Positions 26,176 through 33,462 of a stretch of 40,347 nucleotides of DNA are shown here, in pieces. Made by a program: the position numbers and the translations under genes. The DNA comes from Eubacteriales bacterium. GTDB taxonomy: Bacteria; Bacillota; Clostridia; Acetivibrionales; JANLFN01. The first letter of the stretch is position 1, and every line of letters begins with the position of its first letter. The stretch covers positions 75,660 through 116,006 of the forward strand of contig JANLFN010000005.1 of assembly GCA_024655885.1 (NCBI GenBank), in the 5' to 3' direction. The notes below the pieces were generated by a model. It had not been told where the DNA came from, searched no databases, and worked only from the letters and a program-made list of their open reading frames with translations.

Positions 26176-26937
26176 TTACCCAAATCTTCCCGTGATATAA
26201 TCCTCGGTCCTCTTGTCGGACGGTTTGCTGAATATGGTTTCGGTCAGGCCATATTCAACAACTTCGCCGTGCAGGAAGAAGGCGGTCATATCGGATATAC
26301 GCCCGGCCTGCTGCATGTTGTGCGTAACGATGATGATGGTGTAGTTTTTCTTAAGGTCATCAATCAGGTCCTCTATCTTCAGTGTGGATATGGGGTCCAG
26401 GGCAGAGGTGGGCTCATCCATGAGAACAACCTCGGGTTCCACGGCCAGAACCCTTGCGATGCACAGCCTCTGCTGCTGCCCGCCGGACAACCCCAAGGCG
26501 CTCTGCTTCAGGCGGCCTTTTACTTCATCCCACAGGGCGGCATTTTCCAGGCTTTTTTGCACCAGTTCGTCCAGCCTGGATTTGGATTTTATCCCATGAA
26601 TCCGCGGGCCATAGGCGATATTGTCATACACCGACATGGGAAAGGGGTTGGGCTTTTGAAAAACCATCCCTATTCGTTTTCTTAAATCCACTATATCATA
26701 CTGCTCATACACATTCAAATTGTCGAAATAGACTCCACCGGTTATTTTAACATTGGGTATCAAATCATTCATCCGGTTTAAGGTCTTGAGGAATGTGGAT
26801 TTACCGCAGCCTGAGGGGCCGATCAAAGCAGTGACCTTTTTCTCCCCGATGCTGATGGAGATGTTCTTTAGAGCATGCAGCTCCCCGTAGTACAAGTTTA
26901 AATCCGATGTATAGATTTTTTTCTCATTATTATCCAT
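26176..26937 (-). CDS. pstB: Phosphate ABC transporter ATP-binding protein
   Basis: The 253-residue ATPase of the high-affinity phosphate importer. Walker A is GPSGCGKST, the signature is [16 protein letters not shown], Walker B is [13 protein letters not shown] and the switch His is in [10 protein letters not shown] take ATG 26937 (MDNNEKK) because GAGG lies 10 nt upstream. The frame opens 19 codons earlier without a binding site. pstB is usually downstream of pstSCA. Here it is transcribed divergently from pstS, as the first gene of pstB-phoU-phoB-phoR. Its upstream region carries a PhoP-box array on the minus strand. Confidence 0.96.
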   Translation of the reverse strand: MDNNEKKIYTSDLNLYYGELHALKNISISIGEKKVTALIGPSGCGKSTFLKTLNRMNDLIPNVKITGGVYFDNLNVYEQYDIVDLRKRIGMVFQKPNPFPMSVYDNIAYGPRIHGIKSKSRLDELVQKSLENAALWDEVKGRLKQSALGLSGGQQQRLCIARVLAVEPEVVLMDEPTSALDPISTLKIEDLIDDLKKNYTIIIVTHNMQQAGRISDMTAFFLHGEVVEYGLTETIFSKPSDKRTEDYITGRFG

Positions 26938-26998
26938 ATCTGCCTGACCTCTAATTATTGTCTTTTTATTAAAATTGCTATGACTAATGTACAAGAGA

Positions 26999-27054
26999 AT
27001 ATTAACAACCCCATATTAATACCGGGTTAATAAAATGTTAACTTGCGGTTAACA
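26999..27054 (-). promoter_or_regulatory. PhoP-box array and -10 for the pstB operon (array A)
   Basis: On the minus strand four direct repeats occur at exactly 11-bp spacing: TTAACC (27052-27047), TTAACA (27041-27036), TTAACC (27030-27025) and TTAATA (27019-27014). Nine bases later comes TAATAT (27004-26999), a -10-like hexamer with no -35. Because TTAAC is close to palindromic, the array also reads as repeats on the plus strand (27016, 27027, 27038, 27049). The layout equals that of array B in front of pstS. Confidence 0.75.
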
Positions 27055-27073
27055 TTTTCAGCGGTCCTCAGAG

Positions 27074-27127
27074 TTAACAACAAATTAACATGTCATTAAT
27101 CAGCAATTAAATTTGTATCTGTACTAT
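27074..27127 (+). promoter_or_regulatory. PhoP-box array and -10 for the pstSCA operon (array B)
   Basis: Four direct repeats at 11-bp spacing: TTAACA (27074), TTAACA (27085), TTAATC (27096) and TTAAAT (27107-27112), then 9 bp and TACTAT (27122-27127) as -10. No -35 hexamer is present, as expected for an activator-dependent promoter. Repeats of TT(A/T/C)ACA-like hexamers every 11 bp are the known PhoP binding pattern in Bacillus. Confidence 0.8.
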
Positions 27128-27172
27128 TTTGTCAGTGTTAAAATTATATTTTCATTAGGAGGGTCATTAAAA

Positions 27173-28114
27173 ATGAAAAAATTAGGAAGGGTAAGGTCTA
27201 TTGCCGTTGTAACGGCGTTAATCTTTACGATGGCTACAATATTGGCTGCCTGTGGAGGAACGAATGGGAACAATGCGCCGTCACAGCAAACCAATTCGAC
27301 AGCGGCACAGGGGACGACAAAGCCAGACAATACCAGCACCAGTGGGGTCTCAGGATCGGCAATGGCCGTGGGGTCATCCGCACTTCAGCCGTTAGCTGAA
27401 AAAGCGGCACAGATGTTTATGGAGAAAAACAAGGATGCCAGGATACAGGTACAGGGCGGCGGAAGCGGAACCGGTCTGACCCAGGTATCGTCCGGTGGAG
27501 CGGATATCGGAAATTCGGACCTGTTTGCGGAGGAAAAACTGCCTGCAGACCAGGCTAAGCTGTTAGTGGACCATAAGGTTTGCGTGGTGGGTTTTGCTAC
27601 GGTTGTAAATCCCAAAGTAAAAGTGGACAATCTTACAAAGAAACAGTTAATAGATATTTTTACCGGCAAAATAACAAACTGGAAGGATGTGGGTGGGGAT
27701 GACATGAAAATTGTCATAATCAACAGGCCCAGTTCGTCGGGTACAAGGGCGACATTTAAGAAATACGCCCTGGATGGAGCGGAAGAGGCCCAGGGAAAGG
27801 CGCTGACCGAGGACCAGTCCGGCACCGTAAGAAAAGCAGTGGCAGAGACGGAAGGGGCCATTTCTTACCTTGCGTTCTCCTATATCGACAGCACTGTAAA
27901 ACCACTTAAATATGAAAACATCGAGCCTACGGCAGATAATGTCAAGAGCGGCCAATATCCCCTCTGGTCCTATGAGCATATGTATACTAAAGGGGAAGCC
28001 CAGGGTGTCGTAAAAGCTTTCCTGGATTTCATCATGAGCGATGAATTCAAGACCACAATTACAGAATTAGGCTATATACCCAATTCGGAGATGAAAGTAT
28101 CAAGAGATAAATAA
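27173..28114 (+). CDS. pstS: Phosphate-binding lipoprotein PstS
   Basis: A 313-residue extracellular phosphate receptor. A lipoprotein signal peptide ends in the lipobox LAAC (ATILAACGG), followed by a low-complexity Asn/Thr/Ser/Gln linker. The mature part has phosphate-pocket segments GSSALQPLAEKAA, GGGSGTGLTQV, GNSDLFAEE and RPSSSGTRATF. I take ATG 27173, 8 nt after AGGAGGG. The frame opens 20 codons earlier with no binding site. It leads pstS-pstC-pstA and lies directly behind PhoP-box array B. A hairpin after its stop probably lowers expression of pstCA relative to pstS. Confidence 0.96.
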   Translation: MKKLGRVRSIAVVTALIFTMATILAACGGTNGNNAPSQQTNSTAAQGTTKPDNTSTSGVSGSAMAVGSSALQPLAEKAAQMFMEKNKDARIQVQGGGSGTGLTQVSSGGADIGNSDLFAEEKLPADQAKLLVDHKVCVVGFATVVNPKVKVDNLTKKQLIDIFTGKITNWKDVGGDDMKIVIINRPSSSGTRATFKKYALDGAEEAQGKALTEDQSGTVRKAVAETEGAISYLAFSYIDSTVKPLKYENIEPTADNVKSGQYPLWSYEHMYTKGEAQGVVKAFLDFIMSDEFKTTITELGYIPNSEMKVSRDK

Positions 28115-28138
28115 AACAGCCGAATGACTTCTCCATGG

Positions 28139-28171
28139 CCGGTTCTGGTTGACCTTATCAATCAGTTCCGG
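28139..28171 (+). terminator. Imperfect stem-loop between pstS and pstC
   Basis: 28139-28152 (CCGGTTCTGGTTGA) pairs with 28158-28171 (TCAATCAGTTCCGG) through 12 of 14 positions including one G-U, followed by TTTATT. Such a leaky terminator or RNA-stabilising stem would let the binding protein be made in excess over the permease. Confidence 0.5.
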
Positions 28172-28217
28172 TTTATTCTGTAATCACTTCATCTGAGTAT
28201 ATAGGGGTTGAAATGAT

Positions 28218-29138
28218 ATGCTGAGAGGGCAAAATAAAAAAATGAGCTTTAATTCCATTAAAAATGAATTTGCCGGCAGATCAATGGTTACTTTTTTTGG
28301 TGCGTTTTTAATCCTATTAACCCTTTGCCTTGTGTTTTTTATTGCGTCCAAAGGACTGGCCACATTTTACCATAGCCACCTGTCTCCCTTGGAATTTTTG
28401 TTTAGCACCCAGTGGAAGCCGGACAGGGAAATAGGGGAGGGGGGGCCCGCCGTCGGGGCGGCCGTATTTATCATCGGGTCGGTTCTTGTATCGTCCGTGG
28501 CCCTTTTGATAAGCACTCCCTTTAGTGTGGCGCTGGCAATCTTTATGACCGAAATTTCTCCCGGGCTGGGGAGAAAACTTTTACAGCCCACCATTGAGGT
28601 GTTCGTCGGGATTCCCTCGGTAGTATACGGCTGGATAGGACTGAGCGTGCTGGTGCCTTTTATAAGGCAGAGCTTTGGAGGCCTGGGGTTCAGCTGGATT
28701 GCCGGTTCCTTGGTCCTGTCCATTATGATTCTCCCGACCATTGCCAGTGTATCCGCCGATGCCTTAAGGGCCATTCCCGGCGACTACAGGGAGGCTTCCT
28801 ATGCTTTGGGAGCCACACGCTGGCAGACCATAAGAAGGGTGGTATTGCCTGCCGCTGCGCCCGGAGTATTGACAGGGGTCGTGCTTGGACTTGCCCGTGC
28901 CTTCGGCGAAGCCCTTGCCGTTCAAATGGTTTTGGGAAACACCCTCCGCATTCCCCGTTCCCTTTTTGATTCCACGGTCAATATGACCAGCATAATTACT
29001 ATGGATATGGGAAATACGGTTATGGGAACGGCGTGGAACAATGCGCTGTGGTCAATGGCCCTTCTGCTGCTGATCCTGTCCTTCATTTTTATTCTGGCCA
29101 TTCATAAAATCGGGAAAAGGAGGAGCTCGGTAAAATGA
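28218..29138 (+). CDS. pstC: Phosphate ABC transporter permease PstC
   Basis: A 306-residue inner-membrane permease with about six hydrophobic segments: an N-terminal one at about 24-45, then the BPD-transporter core. The EAA loop that contacts PstB is EASYALGATRWQTIRRVVLPAAAPG. AGGGG lies upstream of ATG 28218. It overlaps pstA by 4 bp (ATGA), so the two permeases are translationally coupled. It belongs to the PhoP-box controlled pstSCA operon. Confidence 0.95.
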   Translation: MLRGQNKKMSFNSIKNEFAGRSMVTFFGAFLILLTLCLVFFIASKGLATFYHSHLSPLEFLFSTQWKPDREIGEGGPAVGAAVFIIGSVLVSSVALLISTPFSVALAIFMTEISPGLGRKLLQPTIEVFVGIPSVVYGWIGLSVLVPFIRQSFGGLGFSWIAGSLVLSIMILPTIASVSADALRAIPGDYREASYALGATRWQTIRRVVLPAAAPGVLTGVVLGLARAFGEALAVQMVLGNTLRIPRSLFDSTVNMTSIITMDMGNTVMGTAWNNALWSMALLLLILSFIFILAIHKIGKRRSSVK

Positions 29139-30031
29139 AGATAAAATCCAGGACAACGGATAAAGCCGCAACAGCATTTTTTTACATGGTGGCAGGCGCC
29201 TTTGTTTTCCTGCTGCTGCTGTTTGTGGGCTACATCCTCTATCACGGCAGAGAAAGGCTGAATTTACATTTTATTTTCTCGGCCCCTACCTTCATGAAGC
29301 CCGGCGGGGGAATCGGGCCTCAACTGTTTAATTCCCTCTATCTTGTGGTTCTATCCATGCTGATTACCGTCCCCATAGGACTGTCGGCGGGCATCTATAT
29401 GGCGGAATACGCGAAGCCCAGCCCCTTGACCAGAGGAATCCGGTTTTGCATTGAAACCCTTGCCTCCCTTCCTTCCATAGTCATCGGTTTATTCGGGCTG
29501 CTGGTATTCGTCAATGCCACAGGATGGGGATATACCCTTATGTCGGGCGCCCTGGCCGTAGCTGTGTTGAACCTGCCTGTCATAACCACAATCAGCGAAG
29601 ACGCCATCAGAAATGTGCCTTCATCCATCAAGGAAGCCAGCCTGGCCCTTGGAGCCACCCATTGGCAGACCATATGCCGGGTTATTATTCCTTCGGCGCT
29701 GCCCGCTTTGATCACAGGACTCATCATGACCGCGGGGAGGGTATTCGGCGAGGCTGCCGCCCTGCTGTATACAGCGGGTATGAGCAGCCCTGCCCTGGAC
29801 TTCAGCGATTTAAATCCTTTCAGCTACAAGTCGCCTTTAAACCCGTTCAGGCCGGCGGAGACACTGGCGGTTTACATTTGGAAAGTGAATTCGGAAGGGA
29901 TTGCTCCGGATTCAAGGCAGATTGCGGACGGTGCATCGGCTATCCTCATAATAGCCGTATTTATTTTTAATATTGTTTCAAGATTTCTCGGCAGATATTT
30001 AAACACTAAATTTTCCGGAACCACGAAATGA
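29135..30031 (+). CDS. pstA: Phosphate ABC transporter permease PstA
   Basis: A 298-residue permease, the partner of PstC. It has multiple membrane segments and the EAA loop KEASLALGATHWQTICRVIIPSALPA. The start ATG overlaps the pstC stop (ATGA). This is the last gene of pstSCA. The spacer after it (30032-30254) shows no clear terminator. With PstB encoded divergently, all four Pst subunits are present in the window. Confidence 0.95.
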   Translation: MKIKSRTTDKAATAFFYMVAGAFVFLLLLFVGYILYHGRERLNLHFIFSAPTFMKPGGGIGPQLFNSLYLVVLSMLITVPIGLSAGIYMAEYAKPSPLTRGIRFCIETLASLPSIVIGLFGLLVFVNATGWGYTLMSGALAVAVLNLPVITTISEDAIRNVPSSIKEASLALGATHWQTICRVIIPSALPALITGLIMTAGRVFGEAAALLYTAGMSSPALDFSDLNPFSYKSPLNPFRPAETLAVYIWKVNSEGIAPDSRQIADGASAILIIAVFIFNIVSRFLGRYLNTKFSGTTK

Positions 30032-30254
30032 AATGCTCAGGTGATCTACGGCAGAATTCAGTTCCAGAGCGGGGGACAACCGTCAGGGATGCGCATTTTT
30101 AACACCTCCTAAAAGAAGTAGAAATTTGGAATGTTTAAAAGCACCGGGTGATATAGAATAAATGGCACAGGGTGCATTGTCCACAGGAACAAAGGGGAAG
30201 TGAAGCCAATATTATTGTATATTAAGAAATATGTTTTTCAGGTGGGTAGAAGCA

Positions 30255-30776
30255 ATGGGTGAAACTTCCAGGACACTTAAAATGTATGAGTACGACAGGG
30301 AAAAGGCTGTTGAGTATGCCCATACATGGGCCTATAAAAGGAATCCGGTATTTCTGGATTTTGAAAACTTTGGGGGGGATTGCACTAATTTTGCGTCACA
30401 AGTGATATTCGCAGGCAGCGGTGTAATGAACTATACCCCAATTTATGGATGGTATTATATAGACGCCAATAATAGAGCCCCTGCGTGGACAGGAGTGGAC
30501 TACCTGTATAACTTTCTCGTCAATAACAGGGGCTCCGGTCCTTTTGCGGAAAAAACGGGAATCAGAAATATAAAGCCGGGAGACATCCTTCAACTGTCCT
30601 TCAATGGCGGGAATCATTACAACCATTCGCCGGTAATAATCCAAACAGGTTATCCTCCAGACATTGATAACATACTAGTGGCTACCCATACCGATGACCA
30701 GGACAATTACCCCTTATCAGGATATCAGTGGAAGGAAATCCGGTTCATCCACATCATAGGAGTGAGAAAAAGCTAA
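30255..30776 (+). CDS. Amidase-domain (Amidase_6, NlpC-like) protein
   Basis: A 173-residue protein that fits the putative amidase domain family (Cys-peptidase fold) of Firmicutes. The nucleophile motif is GGDCTNFASQVIFAGSG, and the conserved pair W..D..NF, PGDILQL and NHSPVII follows, with a His as probable second catalytic residue in NHYNHSPV. No signal peptide is visible, which is unusual because many relatives act on cell walls or spores. I take ATG 30255 because AGGTGG lies 9 nt upstream. An ATG at 30231 is in frame but has no site. It is convergent with the cheW gene. Confidence 0.85.
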   Translation: MGETSRTLKMYEYDREKAVEYAHTWAYKRNPVFLDFENFGGDCTNFASQVIFAGSGVMNYTPIYGWYYIDANNRAPAWTGVDYLYNFLVNNRGSGPFAEKTGIRNIKPGDILQLSFNGGNHYNHSPVIIQTGYPPDIDNILVATHTDDQDNYPLSGYQWKEIRFIHIIGVRKS

Positions 30777-30786
30777 AGCTGAAGCC

Positions 30787-30813
30787 TATAGCAGGGGGCT
30801 AGCCCCTGCTATA
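30787..30813. terminator. Bidirectional hairpin between the amidase gene and cheW
   Basis: TATAGCAGGGG (30787-30797) pairs with CCCCTGCTATA (30803-30813), a perfect 11-bp stem covering the cheW stop codon. There is no long T-run on either side, so efficiency is uncertain. Confidence 0.5.
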
Positions 30814-31284
30814 TTCCAGTTCTTGGGATTCCTTTACAATCTGCTTTAACTCCTCCTGCTCCTTGAAGGAAAGGACATTGGAGAGGTCAAGCAGCAGCAC
30901 GATCCTTTCCCCTATTTTGGCAACACCGCTCAAATACCTTTTATTTAAGCTGGTTATAGCCTCGGGGGTTCCTTCGATGTGCTCTTCTCCCACCCGGACG
31001 ATTTCATTCACTTCGTCCACAATAAACCCTACAAGCATAGAATTGACGCTCACGATGATTATTTTTGTGCCGTCGTCGAACTCCTTAACGGGTAGGCCCA
31101 ATCTTCTGCGCAGGTTGAATATCGTATGTACTTTCCCTCTTAAATTGATGAGCCCTTCAATAAACTCAGGAGTATCAGGAACTTTAAAAATCTCCATGGG
31201 CTTAATAATTTCTTTTACCTGGGTGATTTCTACTCCGAAATCTTCTCCATTCAGGTTAAATATAACTAACTGCCGGTCTGCCAT
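30799..31284 (-). CDS. cheW: Chemotaxis coupling protein CheW
   Basis: A 161-residue CheW-domain protein with the typical order: QLVIFNLNGEDFGVEITQVKEII, FIEGLINLRGKVHTIFNLRRRLGL, IIIVSVNSMLVGFIVDEVNEIVRV and LSGVAKIGERIVLLLDLSNVL. It links receptors to the CheA kinase. It stands alone with no other chemotaxis genes in the window, so it may serve a distant cluster. GGGAGGT lies about 9 nt before ATG 31284. A short Glu/Gln/Lys-rich tail follows the domain. Confidence 0.95.
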   Translation of the reverse strand: MADRQLVIFNLNGEDFGVEITQVKEIIKPMEIFKVPDTPEFIEGLINLRGKVHTIFNLRRRLGLPVKEFDDGTKIIIVSVNSMLVGFIVDEVNEIVRVGEEHIEGTPEAITSLNKRYLSGVAKIGERIVLLLDLSNVLSFKEQEELKQIVKESQELEYSRG

Positions 31285-31424
31285 TTTAAACTACCTCCCT
31301 ATACCAGTCACTCCTTGGGCAGAAAATTATAGAGGAATGTCAATATAGACCATTATAACAATAATTAACATAAACGGCAATAAAAAAACAAAAAATGTTA
31401 AAAAGAATGATCAGCCGCCAGGCA

Positions 31425-32630
31425 TTAGCTCCTGTAGCTCCCGTTAATTTTTACATAGTCATAGGAAAAATCACAGGTCCATATCCGGTCCCGGCAGTTT
31501 CCTTTTTTTAAATTAACGTGGACCTTGACCTCTCTTTTTTTCAAAATTTCCTTTGCTTTGTCTTCATCAAAATTCACTGCGTTGCCGTTCCGGCATACCA
31601 TCAGGTCACCAATATGGATATCCACAAGATTCGGATCAAATTCGGCACCGGAATAGCCCACCGCGGTAATTATACGTCCCCAGTTTGCGTCCTCGCCGAA
31701 AAAAGCCGTTTTGACAAGGGGTGACCTTGCAATGGAACTGACCACTTTATAGGCATCTTCTTCAGTGGCCGCACCCTCTGCCACAACTTCGATGAGCTTG
31801 GTGGCTCCTTCCCCGTCCTGGGCTATCTTTTTTGCAAGATACATACAGACAAATTCAAGGGCCTTTTTAAACTTGTCATATTCCTCGGTTTCCTGAAGAA
31901 TACCTGCATTATTTGCTTCACCGTTGGCTAAAATAATCACCATATCGCAGACACTGGTATCGCCGTCCACCGAGACCCTGTTGAAAGTGTATTTGACAAT
32001 TTCTTTTAAAGCCTTATCAAGCAAACTTTTTGAAATGTTTATATCTGTCGTAAGCACAGCAATCATTGTTGCCAAATTGGGGTGGATCATTCCCGAACCT
32101 TTAGCCATGCCTCCGATATAAACCTTTTCTCCTTGAATTTCAAGTTCTACGGCGATTTCCTTGGAGACCAGATCGGTGGTCATTATGGCCTCCGCCGCAT
32201 CATGGCCGCCATCAGGGGAAAGGTTGTCGACTGCATTTCTGATACCTTCACGGATAGAAGGCATGTTTAAGGGAATACCTATGACTCCGGTGGAACCGAT
32301 AAGAATATCTTCAGGCTCGCATTTGAGCAGTTGGGAAGTAAGGACTGCTATTTCCTTTGCATCTCTGTAACCAATCTCGCCGACGCAGGCGTTTGCATTT
32401 CCGCTGTTGATTACAACGGCCTGGGCATAGCCATGTTTTATATTCTCCATGGTCACCTGCAGTGAATGCCCTTTTACAACATTGGTTGTAAAAACCCCAG
32501 CAGCAGCTGCTATGCTGTCTGAACAAAGAATTGCAAGATCCTTTTTGCCGTCCTTTTTAAGCTTGCATGCAACTCCTGCCGCAAAAAAACCTTCCGGAGT
32601 AGTCACCCCTCCATCGTTTAAAATAATCAT
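31425..32630 (-). CDS. argJ: Bifunctional glutamate N-acetyltransferase/ornithine acetyltransferase
   Basis: A 401-residue enzyme of arginine biosynthesis that recycles the acetyl group from acetylornithine to glutamate. The self-cleavage and nucleophile motif is intact: KGSGMIHPNLATMIAVLTTD with Thr188. The proprotein is cut before this Thr into two subunits. Whether it also makes acetylglutamate from acetyl-CoA cannot be told from sequence. ATG 32630 follows GAGGTG at 6 nt. The in-frame GTG 32639 overlaps that site. No other arg genes are adjacent, so it is a solitary copy. The T-rich stretch after its stop may end transcription. Confidence 0.95.
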   Translation of the reverse strand: MIILNDGGVTTPEGFFAAGVACKLKKDGKKDLAILCSDSIAAAAGVFTTNVVKGHSLQVTMENIKHGYAQAVVINSGNANACVGEIGYRDAKEIAVLTSQLLKCEPEDILIGSTGVIGIPLNMPSIREGIRNAVDNLSPDGGHDAAEAIMTTDLVSKEIAVELEIQGEKVYIGGMAKGSGMIHPNLATMIAVLTTDINISKSLLDKALKEIVKYTFNRVSVDGDTSVCDMVIILANGEANNAGILQETEEYDKFKKALEFVCMYLAKKIAQDGEGATKLIEVVAEGAATEEDAYKVVSSIARSPLVKTAFFGEDANWGRIITAVGYSGAEFDPNLVDIHIGDLMVCRNGNAVNFDEDKAKEILKKREVKVHVNLKKGNCRDRIWTCDFSYDYVKINGSYRS

Positions 32631-32872
32631 TAAATCCACCTCAATTATTATATCAATACCATGACAGGCCCCATGATTCTATTTTTTGGCTGCTGAGGCA
32701 CTTATGTTTTTAAAAATATTTGGTACACAAATAAAATTACTGCTTATTATTTTATATGCTTAGGAAATTATAATTCCTCTAAATTATACAAAAATACATA
32801 TGGCTATTCAAGAAATAATTTTGTAAAGTAAATTACAACCCTGACTTTATTTATTGTGGAGCTTGTATGCCC

Positions 32873-32901
32873 TTGACATGAAGGACTATTTTCTATATCA
32901 T
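32873..32901 (+). promoter_or_regulatory. Promoter of the T-box/valS operon
   Basis: TTGACA (32873-32878), 17 bp, TATCAT (32896-32901). It lies just upstream of the T-box stem I. Confidence 0.8.
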
Positions 32902-32907
32902 TATAAG

Positions 32908-33165
32908 AAACGGATATTGCTGAAAGCGATGATTAAGAGGAGTAGGCAGCGTTGGCCCAAAGAGAGGGAAAACCTTAGGCTGCGAGTTTTTCCGGGTTTA
33001 AACTGCCGAAGGTAGCTTAAGAGTTCTGCAGCTGAAAGTGCAATAGTAGGTTGCAGCGGTAAAGAGCCGTTATTTCGATTAAGCAGCCCTTTAACAAAGG
33101 GAACTTTGGTGGTACCGCGGAAATATTCGGCCTTTCGTCCAAAATATAGACGAAGGGCTTTATTT
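32908..33165 (+). ncRNA. T-box leader, valine specific (GUA specifier)
   Basis: A tRNA-sensing antitermination leader. Stem I features include GATGATTAAGAGGAGTAG, the distal AGAGAGGGA and CCTTAGGCTGCGAG blocks, and the specifier loop GAAGGTAGCTTAAG with the codon GTA at 33012-33014 (Val). The T-box core AACTTTGGTGGTACCGCGG ends at 33120, and its bulge TGGT (33107-33110) pairs with the ACCA end of tRNA-Val. The terminator is GCCTTTCGTC (33130-33139) with GACGAAGGGC (33149-33158), followed by TTTATTTA. Uncharged tRNA-Val would favour readthrough into the downstream genes. Confidence 0.95.
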
Positions 33166-33192
33166 ATGGATTGAATTTGAAAGGAGCAGGCA

Positions 33193-33438
33193 ATGTTAAT
33201 CGTTTTAAAGGCTATGGCTTTTGTTTTTATAGGAGCCGGGGCATTCATGGTGTTTATGGCAAGGGATTTGGTGCAAAGGTTCCATCTGGCTGAAAAGGCC
33301 AAAATCGACTTTGAGCATCAAATGAGCGAGGAAGAGGCCCAACAGTACAAATGGAACAAGGCTGTGGTCAACTTTAAGATGTTGGGGATGCTGGTGGCAT
33401 TACCCGGGATCATACTTGTTTTAATCATATTCAGATAG
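33193..33438 (+). CDS. Small two-helix membrane protein between the T-box and valS
   Basis: An 81-residue protein with two hydrophobic segments (about 2-22 and 61-79) joined by a charged middle containing EKAKIDFEHQMSEEEAQQYKW. I do not recognise the family beyond a general small membrane protein. AAAGGAG lies 7 nt before ATG 33193. It is the first gene after the T-box terminator and ends 6 bp before the valS reading frame, so it is under the same valine control. A role in valine stress is not implied by its sequence and it may simply be carried along. Confidence 0.85.
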   Translation: MLIVLKAMAFVFIGAGAFMVFMARDLVQRFHLAEKAKIDFEHQMSEEEAQQYKWNKAVVNFKMLGMLVALPGIILVLIIFR

Positions 33439-33462
33439 CTATAAATGGGAGGCTTTATAACA

